A stretch of DNA of 64,000 nt, from assembly GCF_014653215.1 (NCBI RefSeq), contig NZ_BNAI01000001.1:891011-955010 (forward strand), read 5' to 3'. The position numbers were made by a program, and so were the translations under genes. Source of the stretch: Pseudolysinimonas yzui (GTDB taxonomy: Bacteria; Actinomycetota; Actinomycetes; Actinomycetales; Microbacteriaceae). The notes under the pieces were generated by a model that did no database searches, was not told the origin of the DNA, and saw only the letters and a list, made by a program, of their open reading frames with translations. Below are positions 27,341 to 35,739 of the stretch, in pieces (position 1 is the first letter of the stretch; each line of letters starts with the position of its first letter).

Positions 27341-28462
27341 GTGCCTGAGAGTCCGCGGTTAGTGGACCTGGTGCAGTCTCGCCTCGACGGCTTCCTGGCG
27401 GAGCGCGGAGCCGAATTGCGCGGCATCTCGCCCGATCTCGACGTCGTCGACGACTACGCCCGGCGCCTGCTCGCCGGGGGAAAGCGTTTCCGCGCGCTGT
27501 TCTGCTACTGGGGCTGGCGGGCCGTCAGCGCTCATGCCACCGAGTTCGATCCGCTCGACGACGACTCCGCGGATGCCGATCTCGGGGCCGTCGTGTCGAT
27601 CGCGGCAGGGCTCGAGGTGTTCCACGCGGCCGCGCTCGTGCACGACGACATCATGGACAACTCCGACCTGCGACGCGGCCAGCCGAGTGTGCACCGGGCG
27701 TTCGCGGTGCTGCATCGGGAACGCGGCTGGGACGGTTCGTCAGACGGCTTCGGCCTGTCCGCCGCTCTGCTGCTGGGGGATCTGCTGCTCGGTTGGAGCG
27801 ATGAGTTGGTGGATGCCGGCGTCGCGGCGACCGACAACGTCGCGGCGGGTCGCGCCGCACGCGCGGAGTTCGGCCGCATGCGCACCGAGGTGACGGCCGG
27901 CCAATACCTGGACATCTTCGAGGAGACGGCGTGGCGCACCATCCCCGAGGAGGAGCATCTCTCCCGGGCGCAGCGGGTCATCGTCTTCAAGTCGGCCAAG
28001 TACAGCGTCGAGTCTCCCCTCGTGATCGGCGGCTCGCTCGCCGACGGGTCGCTCGCGCAGCTTGCGGCGCTCCGCGAGTTCGGGCTGCCACTGGGCATCG
28101 CGTTCCAGCTGCGCGACGATCTGCTCGGGGTGTTCGGCGATCCGGCGGTCACGGGCAAGCCGGCCGGCGATGACCTGCGTGAGGGCAAGCGCACGGTGCT
28201 GGTCACTCTCGCCCGGCAGAAGCTGCCGGCATCCGCCGCCCGCGTCTTCGACGAACTCCTCGGCGACCGCTCCCTCGACGCCGATCAGATCGCGATGCTG
28301 CAGACCGCCGTCCGCGACAGCGGCGCTGTCGAGCACGTCGAACGCGTGATCGCCCACCACCTCGACCAGTCCCGCGCCGCCCTCGCCGCCGCTCCCCTCG
28401 CCCGCAGCGCCCGAGCCGAACTCACCGCCCTGGCCGACGCCGCAACAACAAGAACCTTCTAG
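27341..28462 (+). CDS. Polyprenyl (geranylgeranyl-type) diphosphate synthase
   Basis: 373 residues, GTG start, leaderless. It condenses isopentenyl diphosphate with allylic diphosphates. The first Asp-rich motif is DDIMD (102-106) in AALVHDDIMDNSDLRRGQPSVHR; the second is RDDLLGVFGD (258-267); GGKRFR lies at 47-52. Chain length cannot be fixed by eye. Its position before an Rv2175c-like gene and pknL matches idsA2 in mycobacteria. Confidence 0.92.
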   Translation: MPESPRLVDLVQSRLDGFLAERGAELRGISPDLDVVDDYARRLLAGGKRFRALFCYWGWRAVSAHATEFDPLDDDSADADLGAVVSIAAGLEVFHAAALVHDDIMDNSDLRRGQPSVHRAFAVLHRERGWDGSSDGFGLSAALLLGDLLLGWSDELVDAGVAATDNVAAGRAARAEFGRMRTEVTAGQYLDIFEETAWRTIPEEEHLSRAQRVIVFKSAKYSVESPLVIGGSLADGSLAQLAALREFGLPLGIAFQLRDDLLGVFGDPAVTGKPAGDDLREGKRTVLVTLARQKLPASAARVFDELLGDRSLDADQIAMLQTAVRDSGAVEHVERVIAHHLDQSRAALAAAPLARSARAELTALADAATTRTF

Positions 28463-28549
28463 AACGTCGCAGGACACACCCGAAACCGACGGGTAACCCC
28501 CACCCTCCTCCTGGTGGGAGACGGGCACCCCCTACGGAGAACACAGCGT

Positions 28550-28618
28550 TTCTGCGGCGACTGCGCGAGTCAATCGGGGTAGGGGTCCCCGCTCTTGACT
28601 CGCGCGGTCGCCGCGGAA
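28550..28618. terminator. Long inverted repeat between convergent genes
   Basis: The arms 28550-28573 and 28595-28618 (24 nt each, 22 pairing) enclose a 21-nt loop that itself holds GGGG/CCCC. The left arm starts TTCTGCGGCG and the right arm ends CGCCGCGGAA. A-rich and T-rich flanks are short. Its position between the prenyl synthase and the convergent Rv2175c-like gene fits a two-way terminator, but a dispersed repeat is also possible. The rest of the 168-bp gap holds CCCACC/GGTGGG near 28500 and nothing coding. Confidence 0.55.
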
Positions 28619-28630
28619 AAAGCGAAGGCC

Positions 28631-28975
28631 TCAGAACCCCAGAGCCTGAGCAACCCGCCGCACTTCAGCCTTGCGCCCGGAACGCAAAGCGTCGATCGGC
28701 GCAACCCCCCCGAGCAACTCGTTGTCCGCGAGCATCCAGTTCATCGCTTCGTCGTCGGAGAACCCCGCGTCGTGCAGCACGATGAAGGTTCCGCGGAGTT
28801 CGTGGAGGGGTTCGCCGTCTCTGATGAAGTCGGCGGGGACTTTGAGGATGCCGTCGATCCGGGCACCGGGGAGGGTGTACTCCTCGATGAGTCGTCGGAT
28901 GCGCCCGGGGGGCTCGCCGATCAGTTCGACGAGTTCGGGGACGGTCAGCCAGGTCCGCGGGGCGGGTGCGGTCAC
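28631..28975 (-). CDS. Rv2175c-like winged-helix DNA-binding protein
   Basis: 114 residues from the GTG at 28975. TWLTVPELVELIGEPPGRIRRLIEEYTLPGARIDGILKVPADFI is the winged-helix part; the C-terminal part holds FIVLHDAGFSDDEAMNWMLADNELLGG. The M. tuberculosis homologue Rv2175c binds DNA and is phosphorylated by PknL, whose orthologue lies 1.5 kb away here. A longer frame upstream adds 15 residues without family likeness. Confidence 0.85.
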   Translation of the reverse strand: MTAPAPRTWLTVPELVELIGEPPGRIRRLIEEYTLPGARIDGILKVPADFIRDGEPLHELRGTFIVLHDAGFSDDEAMNWMLADNELLGGVAPIDALRSGRKAEVRRVAQALGF

Positions 28976-29040
28976 TCCCCTAGCGTGCCATGTCGAATTG
29001 TTTCCAGCTTGTGAACTCAAACATCATCGGCCACGTTGAT

Positions 29041-29064
29041 TGACACAGATGTACAGCTGTGTCA
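29041..29064. promoter_or_regulatory. Inverted repeat between the Rv2175c-like gene and the LysM gene
   Basis: TGACACAG-N8-CTGTGTCA: perfect 8-bp arms at 29041-29048 and 29057-29064, in the 146-bp gap between two divergent genes. A TTGACA (29040-29045) overlaps the left arm. This looks like the binding site of a dimeric regulator controlling both genes; the protein is not identifiable. Confidence 0.5.
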
Positions 29065-29121
29065 CCGTGGGGTGGAGTGCCGACACGAATCCTCGGGGGG
29101 GCTGAGGAGATTGAGGCGGAG

Positions 29122-30438
29122 ATGACTGACGTACGCGACGCGGAGGACACCCCGCGACCCCTGTTCCCGGGGCTGGTGTCGTCGGATCCGACCCCGACCG
29201 GTGCCCGGCACCGCGGGTCACGCCGTCGCGCGCCGCTCGGTGAAGGTTTCCGCAAGACCCTCCCGTTCGTCGTCGCGAGCGCGATGACGATGGGACTCAA
29301 CCTGACCGGTCCGGTCGAGCCCGTCTCGGCCGCACCGAAGAAGCCCGCCAAGCCGAAGGCCGACTTCAGCTCGTCGATGCGCAGCCTCATCGGCACGGCA
29401 GCCCGCGTCGCCACGGGAGGCGGCAACGCCGCCGCAGCCACCTCCTACACCGTGCAGGCCGGCGACACCGTCGCGGCGATCGCCGGACGACACGGACTCT
29501 CGACGGCATCCGTTCTCGCCCTGAACGGCCTCGGCTGGAAGTCGCTCATCTTCCCCGGCCAGGTGCTCAAGCTCGCCCCCGGTGCGACCGTCGCCCCCAC
29601 CTCGACGCAGGAGGGCGGTCGCTACACGATCGCCCGAGGCGACACCATCTCGCGCATCGCTGCCCGTTTCGGGGTGCCGGTGGAGTCCGTTCTCAGCGCG
29701 AACGGACTCGGCTGGTCGAGCATCATCTACCCCGGTCAGACGATCGCCATCCCCGCGGTCGCCGCTCCCGCGGCACCCCAGATCGAACTGGTCTCGGCGA
29801 CCAGCCCGACGGCCCCGACCGCTCCGGCCGCCCCCACCGCGCGCCCTGCCCCGACGTCGAGCTACACGATCAAGTCGGGTGACACGATCTCGTCGATCGC
29901 CGCCCGGTTCGGGGTGACCACCCAGGCGGTTCTCGCCGCCAACGGGCTCACCGCGTCGAGCATCATCTACCCGGGCCAGACGATCGTCATCCCCGCAGCA
30001 GGCGGTTCCTCGGCGGGCGGCGCCTCCGGCGGCTCGGTCACGACCCTCACCGCCGAGCAGGAGGGCAACGCGCGCATCATCATCCAGGTGGGCCGCGAGC
30101 AGGGGGTGCCCGACTACGGCATCATCATCGCCCTCGCCACCGCGATGCAGGAGTCGAGCCTGCGCAACATCAACTACGGCGACCGGGACTCGGTGGGCCT
30201 CTTCCAGCAGCGCACCAGCACGGGCTGGGGCACGATCGACGACATCATGAACCCGTACCACTCGGCCTACCTCTTCTACCAGGGCCGCAGCGGCTACACG
30301 CGGGGGCTGCTCGACATCTCGGGCTGGCAGTCGATGGCGCTCACCGTCGCCGCGCAGAAGGTGCAGGTCTCGGCCTACCCCGATGCGTACGCGAAGTGGG
30401 AGACGAGCGCGCGCGCCTGGTTCGCCGCACTGGCCTGA
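29122..30438 (+). CDS. Secreted protein with three LysM domains and a lysozyme-like C-terminal domain
   Basis: 438 residues from the ATG at 29122, behind GAGGCGGAG. A hydrophobic export segment lies at about 43-71 after a charged N-terminus. LysM repeats, which bind peptidoglycan glycan, are at 108-152, 167-211 and 247-291 (YTVQAGDTV, YTIARGDTI, YTIKSGDTI). The C-terminal domain from about 308 holds ARIIIQVGREQGVP, AMQESSLRNINYGDRDSVGLFQQR and NPYHSAYLFY, resembling a transglycosylase-like fold with a putative catalytic Glu in MQESS. It probably trims peptidoglycan outside the membrane. An earlier in-frame ATG at 29059 is less likely. Confidence 0.85.
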   Translation: MTDVRDAEDTPRPLFPGLVSSDPTPTGARHRGSRRRAPLGEGFRKTLPFVVASAMTMGLNLTGPVEPVSAAPKKPAKPKADFSSSMRSLIGTAARVATGGGNAAAATSYTVQAGDTVAAIAGRHGLSTASVLALNGLGWKSLIFPGQVLKLAPGATVAPTSTQEGGRYTIARGDTISRIAARFGVPVESVLSANGLGWSSIIYPGQTIAIPAVAAPAAPQIELVSATSPTAPTAPAAPTARPAPTSSYTIKSGDTISSIAARFGVTTQAVLAANGLTASSIIYPGQTIVIPAAGGSSAGGASGGSVTTLTAEQEGNARIIIQVGREQGVPDYGIIIALATAMQESSLRNINYGDRDSVGLFQQRTSTGWGTIDDIMNPYHSAYLFYQGRSGYTRGLLDISGWQSMALTVAAQKVQVSAYPDAYAKWETSARAWFAALA

Positions 30439-30493
30439 CGCACTGATACCGCGCCTTTCGGGTGTCCTCCCAGGCTGGCGGGGCGCGCGAACC

Positions 30494-30499
30494 TAGAAT
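30494..30499 (+). promoter_or_regulatory. -10 hexamer of pknL (leaderless)
   Basis: TAGAAT, one base from the TATAAT consensus, ends 6 nt before the GTG start at 30506. Confidence 0.6.
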
Positions 30500-30505
30500 C
30501 CGAGG

Positions 30506-32500
30506 GTGAGTGTCAACGCCACCGATCCGATGATCGGCCGGCTCATCGACGGCCGGTACCAAGTACGCTCACGCATCGCCCGAGGCGGGATGGCGACGGT
30601 CTATCTCGCGACCGATCTCCGCCTTGAGCGCCGCGTGGCGGTCAAGGTCATGCACGGGCACCTCGCCGACGACAGCCAGTTCAAGCAGCGCTTCATCCAG
30701 GAGGCGCGCAGCGCGGCGCGGCTCGCGCACCCGAACGTCGTCAACGTCTTCGACCAGGGGCAGGACAGCGAGTCCGCCTACCTCGTCATGGAGTACCTGC
30801 CGGGTATCACGTTGCGCGACCTGCTCGAGGAATACGGCTCGCTGACGCCGCAGCAGATGATCGACATCACCGAAGCCGTGCTCGCCGGTCTCGGCGCGGC
30901 GCACAAGGCCGGCATCCTGCATCGCGACCTGAAGCCCGAGAACGTGCTGCTCGCCGACGACGGGCGCATCAAGATCGGTGACTTCGGGCTCGCCCGGGCC
31001 ACCTCGGCGAACACCGCGACCGGGGCCGCCCTGCTCGGCACGATCGCCTACCTCTCCCCCGAACTCGTCACCCGCGGCCTCGCCGACACCCGCAGTGACA
31101 TCTACGCGGTCGGCATCATGATGTACGAGATGCTCACGGGCGAGCAGCCGTTCACCGGCGAACAGCCGATGCAGGTCGCCTACCGGCACGCCAACGAGCC
31201 TCTCCCGGCGCCGAGTTCGAAGAACCACAAGGTGCCGCGCGAACTCGACGAGCTGGTGTTCTGGGCGACCGCGAAGGATCCCGAACAGCGTCCCGCCGAC
31301 GCCCGTGCCCTGCTCGAGCAGCTGCGCGACACCGAGGCGCTGCTCGACCTCCCGGCCGGCGAGCCGGCGCGCCCGCAGAAGACGCAGGTGCTGCCCGCCG
31401 CCTCGAGCGGTCCTCGTCACACCGCGCCGACCGACGCCACCGTGACAACGCCCGCCCGCCCCGACCGGCCGTTCAGCGAAGCCGCGACGCAAGTGCTCGG
31501 CTCGCGGCGCCCGCCCGGGGGGCCCGGCACCGAGCTGGAGCTCGCCGAACCGGCCCCGCGACCGCAACGGACCCGTCGCTGGATCCCGCTGGTCGCGATT
31601 CTCGGCACCCTGCTGCTGGTCCTGTCGGGAGTCGGATGGTGGTTCGTCTTCGGCCCCGGTGCCCGCGTCACGATCCCGACCAGCATCGAGAGCCTCACCT
31701 TCGAGCAGGCGAAAGCCGAACTGGAAGCGCTCGGACTCGAGGTGGCCGACCAGCCGGGTTCGATCGACTCCCCCACAGTCGCCGTCGACCTCGTCGCGCA
31801 GACCGAGCCCGAGATCGGCACGGCCGTCGAACCGGGCTCGTCAGTCGTCATCCTGCTGTCGACCGGACCGAAGTTGCTGGCGATCGATCTCAACCAGGGG
31901 ATGTCGCAGGCCGAGGCCGAAGCGATCGTCAACGAGCACTGGACCCTCGAGGAGACCGACGTGCGGTTCGACGCGGCCGTGCCGGCCGGCTCGCTCGTCG
32001 ACGCGCTCGATGCGGGCGGCGCCAGCCTGCTCGAGGCGACGGAGTACGGCGAGCTGCAACCCATCGCACTCGTCGTGTCGGCCGGGGCGATCCCCGATCT
32101 GACGGGAAAGTCTCCCGATGAAGCGCGTGCTCTGCTCTCGGCTGTCGACCTGACGGTCTCGGACGGTCTCGAGCAGCAGAACAATCACGACACCGTGCCC
32201 GAAGGCACCGTGATCGGTCTCGTCGACCCGGGCGGGCCGATCCGGCCCGGAGACCACGTGGGGCTCAACATCTCAAGCGGCCCGGCACCCGTCGCCGTTC
32301 CCGGGATCGTCGGGATGTCGTGGACCGAAGCGAAGGCCGCGCTCGAAGCCGCGGGGCTCCGCTACGCGTTCGATCGTCAGATCGACGAGGAACTCGCCGA
32401 GTCCTTCCCGAACAGCTCTCGGGTCACCGCATCCGACCCGGACCCCGGAGCGACGGCTCGCCGCGGCGACATCATCACCGTGCGCCTCGCCGTCGGGTAG
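30506..32500 (+). CDS. pknL: Transmembrane Ser/Thr protein kinase with four PASTA domains
   Basis: 664 residues. The kinase domain (about 18-275) has the Gly loop RIARGGMATVYLA, Lys47, HRDLKPEN (139-146), DFG (159-161) and YLSPE. A disordered Pro/Arg-rich juxtamembrane region follows, then one transmembrane helix (359-382) and four extracytoplasmic PASTA repeats to the end, which sense muropeptides or lipid II. PknL is suggested by the neighbours (prenyl synthase, Rv2175c-like gene, aroG, plsC); PknB-type kinases look similar. Leaderless GTG start. Confidence 0.92.
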   Translation: MSVNATDPMIGRLIDGRYQVRSRIARGGMATVYLATDLRLERRVAVKVMHGHLADDSQFKQRFIQEARSAARLAHPNVVNVFDQGQDSESAYLVMEYLPGITLRDLLEEYGSLTPQQMIDITEAVLAGLGAAHKAGILHRDLKPENVLLADDGRIKIGDFGLARATSANTATGAALLGTIAYLSPELVTRGLADTRSDIYAVGIMMYEMLTGEQPFTGEQPMQVAYRHANEPLPAPSSKNHKVPRELDELVFWATAKDPEQRPADARALLEQLRDTEALLDLPAGEPARPQKTQVLPAASSGPRHTAPTDATVTTPARPDRPFSEAATQVLGSRRPPGGPGTELELAEPAPRPQRTRRWIPLVAILGTLLLVLSGVGWWFVFGPGARVTIPTSIESLTFEQAKAELEALGLEVADQPGSIDSPTVAVDLVAQTEPEIGTAVEPGSSVVILLSTGPKLLAIDLNQGMSQAEAEAIVNEHWTLEETDVRFDAAVPAGSLVDALDAGGASLLEATEYGELQPIALVVSAGAIPDLTGKSPDEARALLSAVDLTVSDGLEQQNNHDTVPEGTVIGLVDPGGPIRPGDHVGLNISSGPAPVAVPGIVGMSWTEAKAALEAAGLRYAFDRQIDEELAESFPNSSRVTASDPDPGATARRGDIITVRLAVG

Positions 32501-32506
32501 CGCGGC

Positions 32507-33877
32507 TCAGCGCGCCGCGAGCTCCTCCGCGACCAGGAACGCGAGTTCCAGCGACTGCATGTGGTTGAGGCGCGGGTCGCACAACGACTCGTACTTCGTC
32601 GCGAGGGTCGCCTCATCGATCTGCTCGGAGCCGCCGAGGCACTCGGTGACGTCGTCGCCGGTGAGCTCGATGTGGATGCCCCCCGGGAACGTGCCGGCCG
32701 CGCGGTGCGCCTCGAAGAAGCCGCGCACCTCGTCGACGACGTCGTCGAAGCGCCGGGTCTTGTAGCCGGTCGGCGTGGTGAGCCCGTTGCCGTGCATCGG
32801 GTCGGTCACCCACAGCGGGGTGGCATCCAGCCCAGAGATCGCCTCGAGCAGCGGCGGCAGCGCGTCGCGCACCTTGCCGGCACCCATGCGGGTGATGAAG
32901 GTGAGTCGGCCCGGCTCGCGCTCGGGATCGAGCTTGTCGATCAGCTTCTCCATGACGTCGGGCGTCGTGGTCGGGCCGAGCTTGATTCCGATCGGGTTGC
33001 GGATGCGCGAGAAGTAGTCGACGTGCGCCCCGTCGAGGTCGCGGGTGCGTTCCCCGATCCAGAGGAAGTGCGCACTCGTGTTGACCGGGGTGCCGTTGCG
33101 CGAGTCGATGCGCGTCATCGGCCGCTCGTAGTCCATCAGCAGGCCCTCGTGCGAGGTGTAGAACTCGACCCGGCGCAGTTCGTCGAAGTCGGCGCCCGCC
33201 GCCTCCATGAACTTGACGGCGCGGTCGATCTCCTTCGCCAGACCCTCGTAGCGCTGGTTGGCCGGGTTGGTGGCGAAGCCCTTGTTCCACGAGTGCACCT
33301 GCCGCAGGTCGGCGAAGCCGCCCTGCGTGAACGCGCGGATGAGGTTCAGCGTCGAGGCCGCCGTGTGGTACCCCTGCACCAGCCGGCGCGGATCGGCCGC
33401 ACGGGATTCGGGCGTGAAGTCGTAGCCGTTGACGATGTCGCCGCGGTAGGCCGGAAGCGTCACGTCGCCGCGGGTCTCGGTGTCGCTCGAGCGCGGCTTG
33501 GCGAACTGACCGGCCATGCGGCCCATCTTCACGACCGGCATCGAGGCGCCGTAGGTGAGCACGACCGCCATCTGCAGCAGCGTCTTGACCCGGTTGCGGA
33601 TCTGGTCGGCGGTCGCCCCGGCGAAGGTCTCGGCGCAGTCTCCGCCTTGCAGCAGGAACGACTCACCGCGGGCGGCTCGCGCCAGCCGGTCGCGGAGGAT
33701 GTCGACCTCACCCGCGAAGACGAGCGGCGGGAACGACGCGATCTCGGCGGATGCGGCAGCGACGGCGCCCGCATCGGGCCACTCCGGCTGCTGCTTGATC
33801 GGCAGGGTCCGCCAATAGTCGAGCCCCTCGATCACGCTGGGCTCGGCCTGAACGACGGTCTCTGACGGGTCTACCAC
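32507..33877 (-). CDS. aroG: 3-deoxy-7-phosphoheptulonate synthase, class II
   Basis: 456 residues with a GTG start. It condenses phosphoenolpyruvate and erythrose 4-phosphate, the first step of the shikimate pathway. Class II landmarks are LPIKQQPEWPD, SFLLQGGDCAETF, VVKMGRMAGQFAKPRSSD, FYTSHEGLLMDYE, ITRMGAGKVRDALPPLLEAI and DPMHGNG. It is convergent with pknL with a 6-bp gap. A weak TAGGCT hexamer lies about 52 nt upstream. Confidence 0.97.
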   Translation of the reverse strand: MVDPSETVVQAEPSVIEGLDYWRTLPIKQQPEWPDAGAVAAASAEIASFPPLVFAGEVDILRDRLARAARGESFLLQGGDCAETFAGATADQIRNRVKTLLQMAVVLTYGASMPVVKMGRMAGQFAKPRSSDTETRGDVTLPAYRGDIVNGYDFTPESRAADPRRLVQGYHTAASTLNLIRAFTQGGFADLRQVHSWNKGFATNPANQRYEGLAKEIDRAVKFMEAAGADFDELRRVEFYTSHEGLLMDYERPMTRIDSRNGTPVNTSAHFLWIGERTRDLDGAHVDYFSRIRNPIGIKLGPTTTPDVMEKLIDKLDPEREPGRLTFITRMGAGKVRDALPPLLEAISGLDATPLWVTDPMHGNGLTTPTGYKTRRFDDVVDEVRGFFEAHRAAGTFPGGIHIELTGDDVTECLGGSEQIDEATLATKYESLCDPRLNHMQSLELAFLVAEELAAR

Positions 33878-33948
33878 GGGAGAACTCTCTACTGGAGGAT
33901 GGGGCGGGCACGCACGGCCCAGCCGATCAGCCTAGCCGGGCGCGAGGG

Positions 33949-34647
33949 TCAGCGTCGGACAGCCGGCTTCGCGCGGTTCTTCACCGAACTCGCGTAGACG
34001 TCGACGTACTCCTGCCCGCTCAGTTTCGACAGCTCGTGCATGATCTCGTCGGTGATCGACCGGAGCACGAACCGGTCGCCCTCCATGCCCGCGAATCGCG
34101 AGAAGTCCATCGGCTCGCCGACCACGACCCCGACCTTGCGCAGTTTGGGGAAGACCGTGCCGGTGGGCAGCACCTTGTCGGTGTCGATCATCGCGACCGG
34201 TAGCACGGTCGCCCCCGACTCCAGGAGCATCCGGGCGATACCGGTGCGTCCGCGGTAGAGCCGGCCGTCGGGGCTGCGGGTGCCTTCGGGGTAGATCCCG
34301 AGCTGCCGGCCCTGGGCGAGCACGCGGAGTCCCGCCTCGAGGGCGGCTTCCGATGCCTTGCCCCCCGACCGGTCGATGGGAACCTGGCCGACGCCCGAGA
34401 AGAAGAACCGGCTGAACCATCCCTTGATCCCCGTGCCGGTGAAGTACTCGCTCTTCGCGAGGAAGACGATGTGCCGGTCGACGAGCAGCGGCAGGAAGAT
34501 CGAGTCGACGAACGAGAGGTGATTGCTCGCGATGATCACCGGCCCCGACTCCGGGATGTTCTCATCGCCGACGATCCACGGGCGGTACACCGTGTGCACG
34601 AACGGGCCGAGCAGCACGAACTTGATCAACCAGTAGAGAGGAGGCAC
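33949..34647 (-). CDS. plsC: 1-acyl-sn-glycerol-3-phosphate acyltransferase
   Basis: 232 residues with a GTG start. It acylates lysophosphatidate at the membrane. The HX4D motif is His43-Asp48 in SNHLSFVDS, the second motif is FFFSGVGQVPIDR, and EGTR is at 121-124. The N-terminal WLIKFVLLGPFVHTVY is a membrane-associated segment. It lies 26 bp downstream of the sugar kinase. Confidence 0.94.
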   Translation of the reverse strand: MPPLYWLIKFVLLGPFVHTVYRPWIVGDENIPESGPVIIASNHLSFVDSIFLPLLVDRHIVFLAKSEYFTGTGIKGWFSRFFFSGVGQVPIDRSGGKASEAALEAGLRVLAQGRQLGIYPEGTRSPDGRLYRGRTGIARMLLESGATVLPVAMIDTDKVLPTGTVFPKLRKVGVVVGEPMDFSRFAGMEGDRFVLRSITDEIMHELSKLSGQEYVDVYASSVKNRAKPAVRR

Positions 34648-34673
34648 CGCTCGCCAGTCTATTCCCGCCCGGC

Positions 34674-35657
34674 TCAGGCCGGGTCGGGGGAAACGGTTTC
34701 GGTCGATGCCGCCGCGGCGTGGATGCGGGCCAGGTCCGCCGCTCCGACGACCCCGGCATCGTTGACCAGCTGGGCGACCATGAAGCGCGGCTCCGGGTGG
34801 AAGCCCCGCGCCGGCAGGTGGGCGAGGAACGACTCCCGTACCGGGTCGAGCAGCAGATCTCCCGCGATGGCCACTCCCCCGCCGAACACGAACAGCTGCG
34901 GGTCGAGTACCGCGCCGATCGAGGCACAGGCCTGGCCGAGCCAGTCGCCGAGTTCGCGCAAGGCGGCGAGAGCGCCGGGGTCGTCGTCGGTGATCAGCTG
35001 CCCGAGGATCGTGCCGTCGAGCAATCCGCCGTTCTCGGCACGAGCCCGGGCGAGCGACTGCCCGATGCCGCCGGCATCGGCGATCTCACCCGCGAACCGC
35101 AGGAGCGCGCGGCCCGAGCCGTACTGCTCGATGCACCCCTTCTGGCCGCAGCCGCACGGGTGACCGCCCGGCACCACCCGGAGGTGCCCGATCTCGCCGG
35201 CCGCGCCGAAACCGCCGCGCAGCAGACGACCGTTGGTGACGATGGCACCGCCGACGCCCGTACCGATCGTCAACATGGTCATGTCGGTCGTGCCGCGCCC
35301 GGCACCGAATCGGTACTCCGCCCAGCCCGCGGCGTTGGCGTCGTTGTCGATCGTGATGTCGAGCCCCGGCAGCCGCTCCGAGAGCCGGTCGCGGAACGGC
35401 TCACTGCGCCAGTTGATGTTGGGTGCGTAGTAGACGGTCGCCTGGGCGGCATCGATGAACCCGGCCGCTGCGACACCGGCCGCGACGACCTGCTGGCCGT
35501 CGCCCAGTTCGCGCACCAGCTCGACGACGACGTCGACGATCGCGGCCGGATCGCCGGCCGGGGTGGGCCGCCGCTCGAGCCGGAGGATGTCGCCGGCTTC
35601 GGTCACCAGGGCCCCGGCGACCTTGGTTCCTCCGATGTCGATCCCGATGGCGTGCAT
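34674..35657 (-). CDS. ROK-family sugar kinase (glucokinase-like)
   Basis: 327 residues from the ATG at 35657 (MHAIGIDIGGTKVAGAL). DIGGTK is the ATP phosphate-binding loop; ITIDNDANAAGWAE holds the catalytic Asp; GEIGHLRVVPGGHPCGCGQKGCIEQYGSG is the ROK zinc motif with His and three Cys. Glucose is the likely substrate but is not proven by sequence. The start follows TAGGCT with a 7-nt gap, so it is probably leaderless; the frame upstream of this ATG is not family-like. Confidence 0.93.
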   Translation of the reverse strand: MHAIGIDIGGTKVAGALVTEAGDILRLERRPTPAGDPAAIVDVVVELVRELGDGQQVVAAGVAAAGFIDAAQATVYYAPNINWRSEPFRDRLSERLPGLDITIDNDANAAGWAEYRFGAGRGTTDMTMLTIGTGVGGAIVTNGRLLRGGFGAAGEIGHLRVVPGGHPCGCGQKGCIEQYGSGRALLRFAGEIADAGGIGQSLARARAENGGLLDGTILGQLITDDDPGALAALRELGDWLGQACASIGAVLDPQLFVFGGGVAIAGDLLLDPVRESFLAHLPARGFHPEPRFMVAQLVNDAGVVGAADLARIHAAAASTETVSPDPA

Positions 35658-35664
35658 TTGAGAC

Positions 35665-35670
35665 AGCCTA
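35665..35670 (-). promoter_or_regulatory. -10 hexamer of the ROK kinase gene (leaderless)
   Basis: TAGGCT on the minus strand, 7 nt before the ATG. Confidence 0.5.
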
Positions 35671-35699
35671 ATTCCGTGGTGACGGGGATTTCTCACCGG

Positions 35700-35705
35700 T
35701 AAGCT
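35700..35705 (+). promoter_or_regulatory. -10 hexamer of the acyl-CoA ligase gene
   Basis: TAAGCT at 35700-35705 gives a leader of about 28 nt that holds the GAAGGAG ribosome binding site of the gene at 35740. Confidence 0.45.
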
Positions 35706-35739
35706 CGACAGAACCATCCCCGGCCCCGAAGGAGTCGCC

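Noticed and set aside
28976..29121. A c-di-AMP (ydaO-type) riboswitch before the LysM gene, as known for some actinobacterial wall hydrolases
   Set aside because: The whole divergent gap is 146 bp and shows only one simple palindrome, with none of the riboswitch core sequence.
33878..33948. A leader-peptide attenuator before aroG
   Set aside because: The 71-nt leader has no short open frame rich in aromatic codons and no alternative stem pair.
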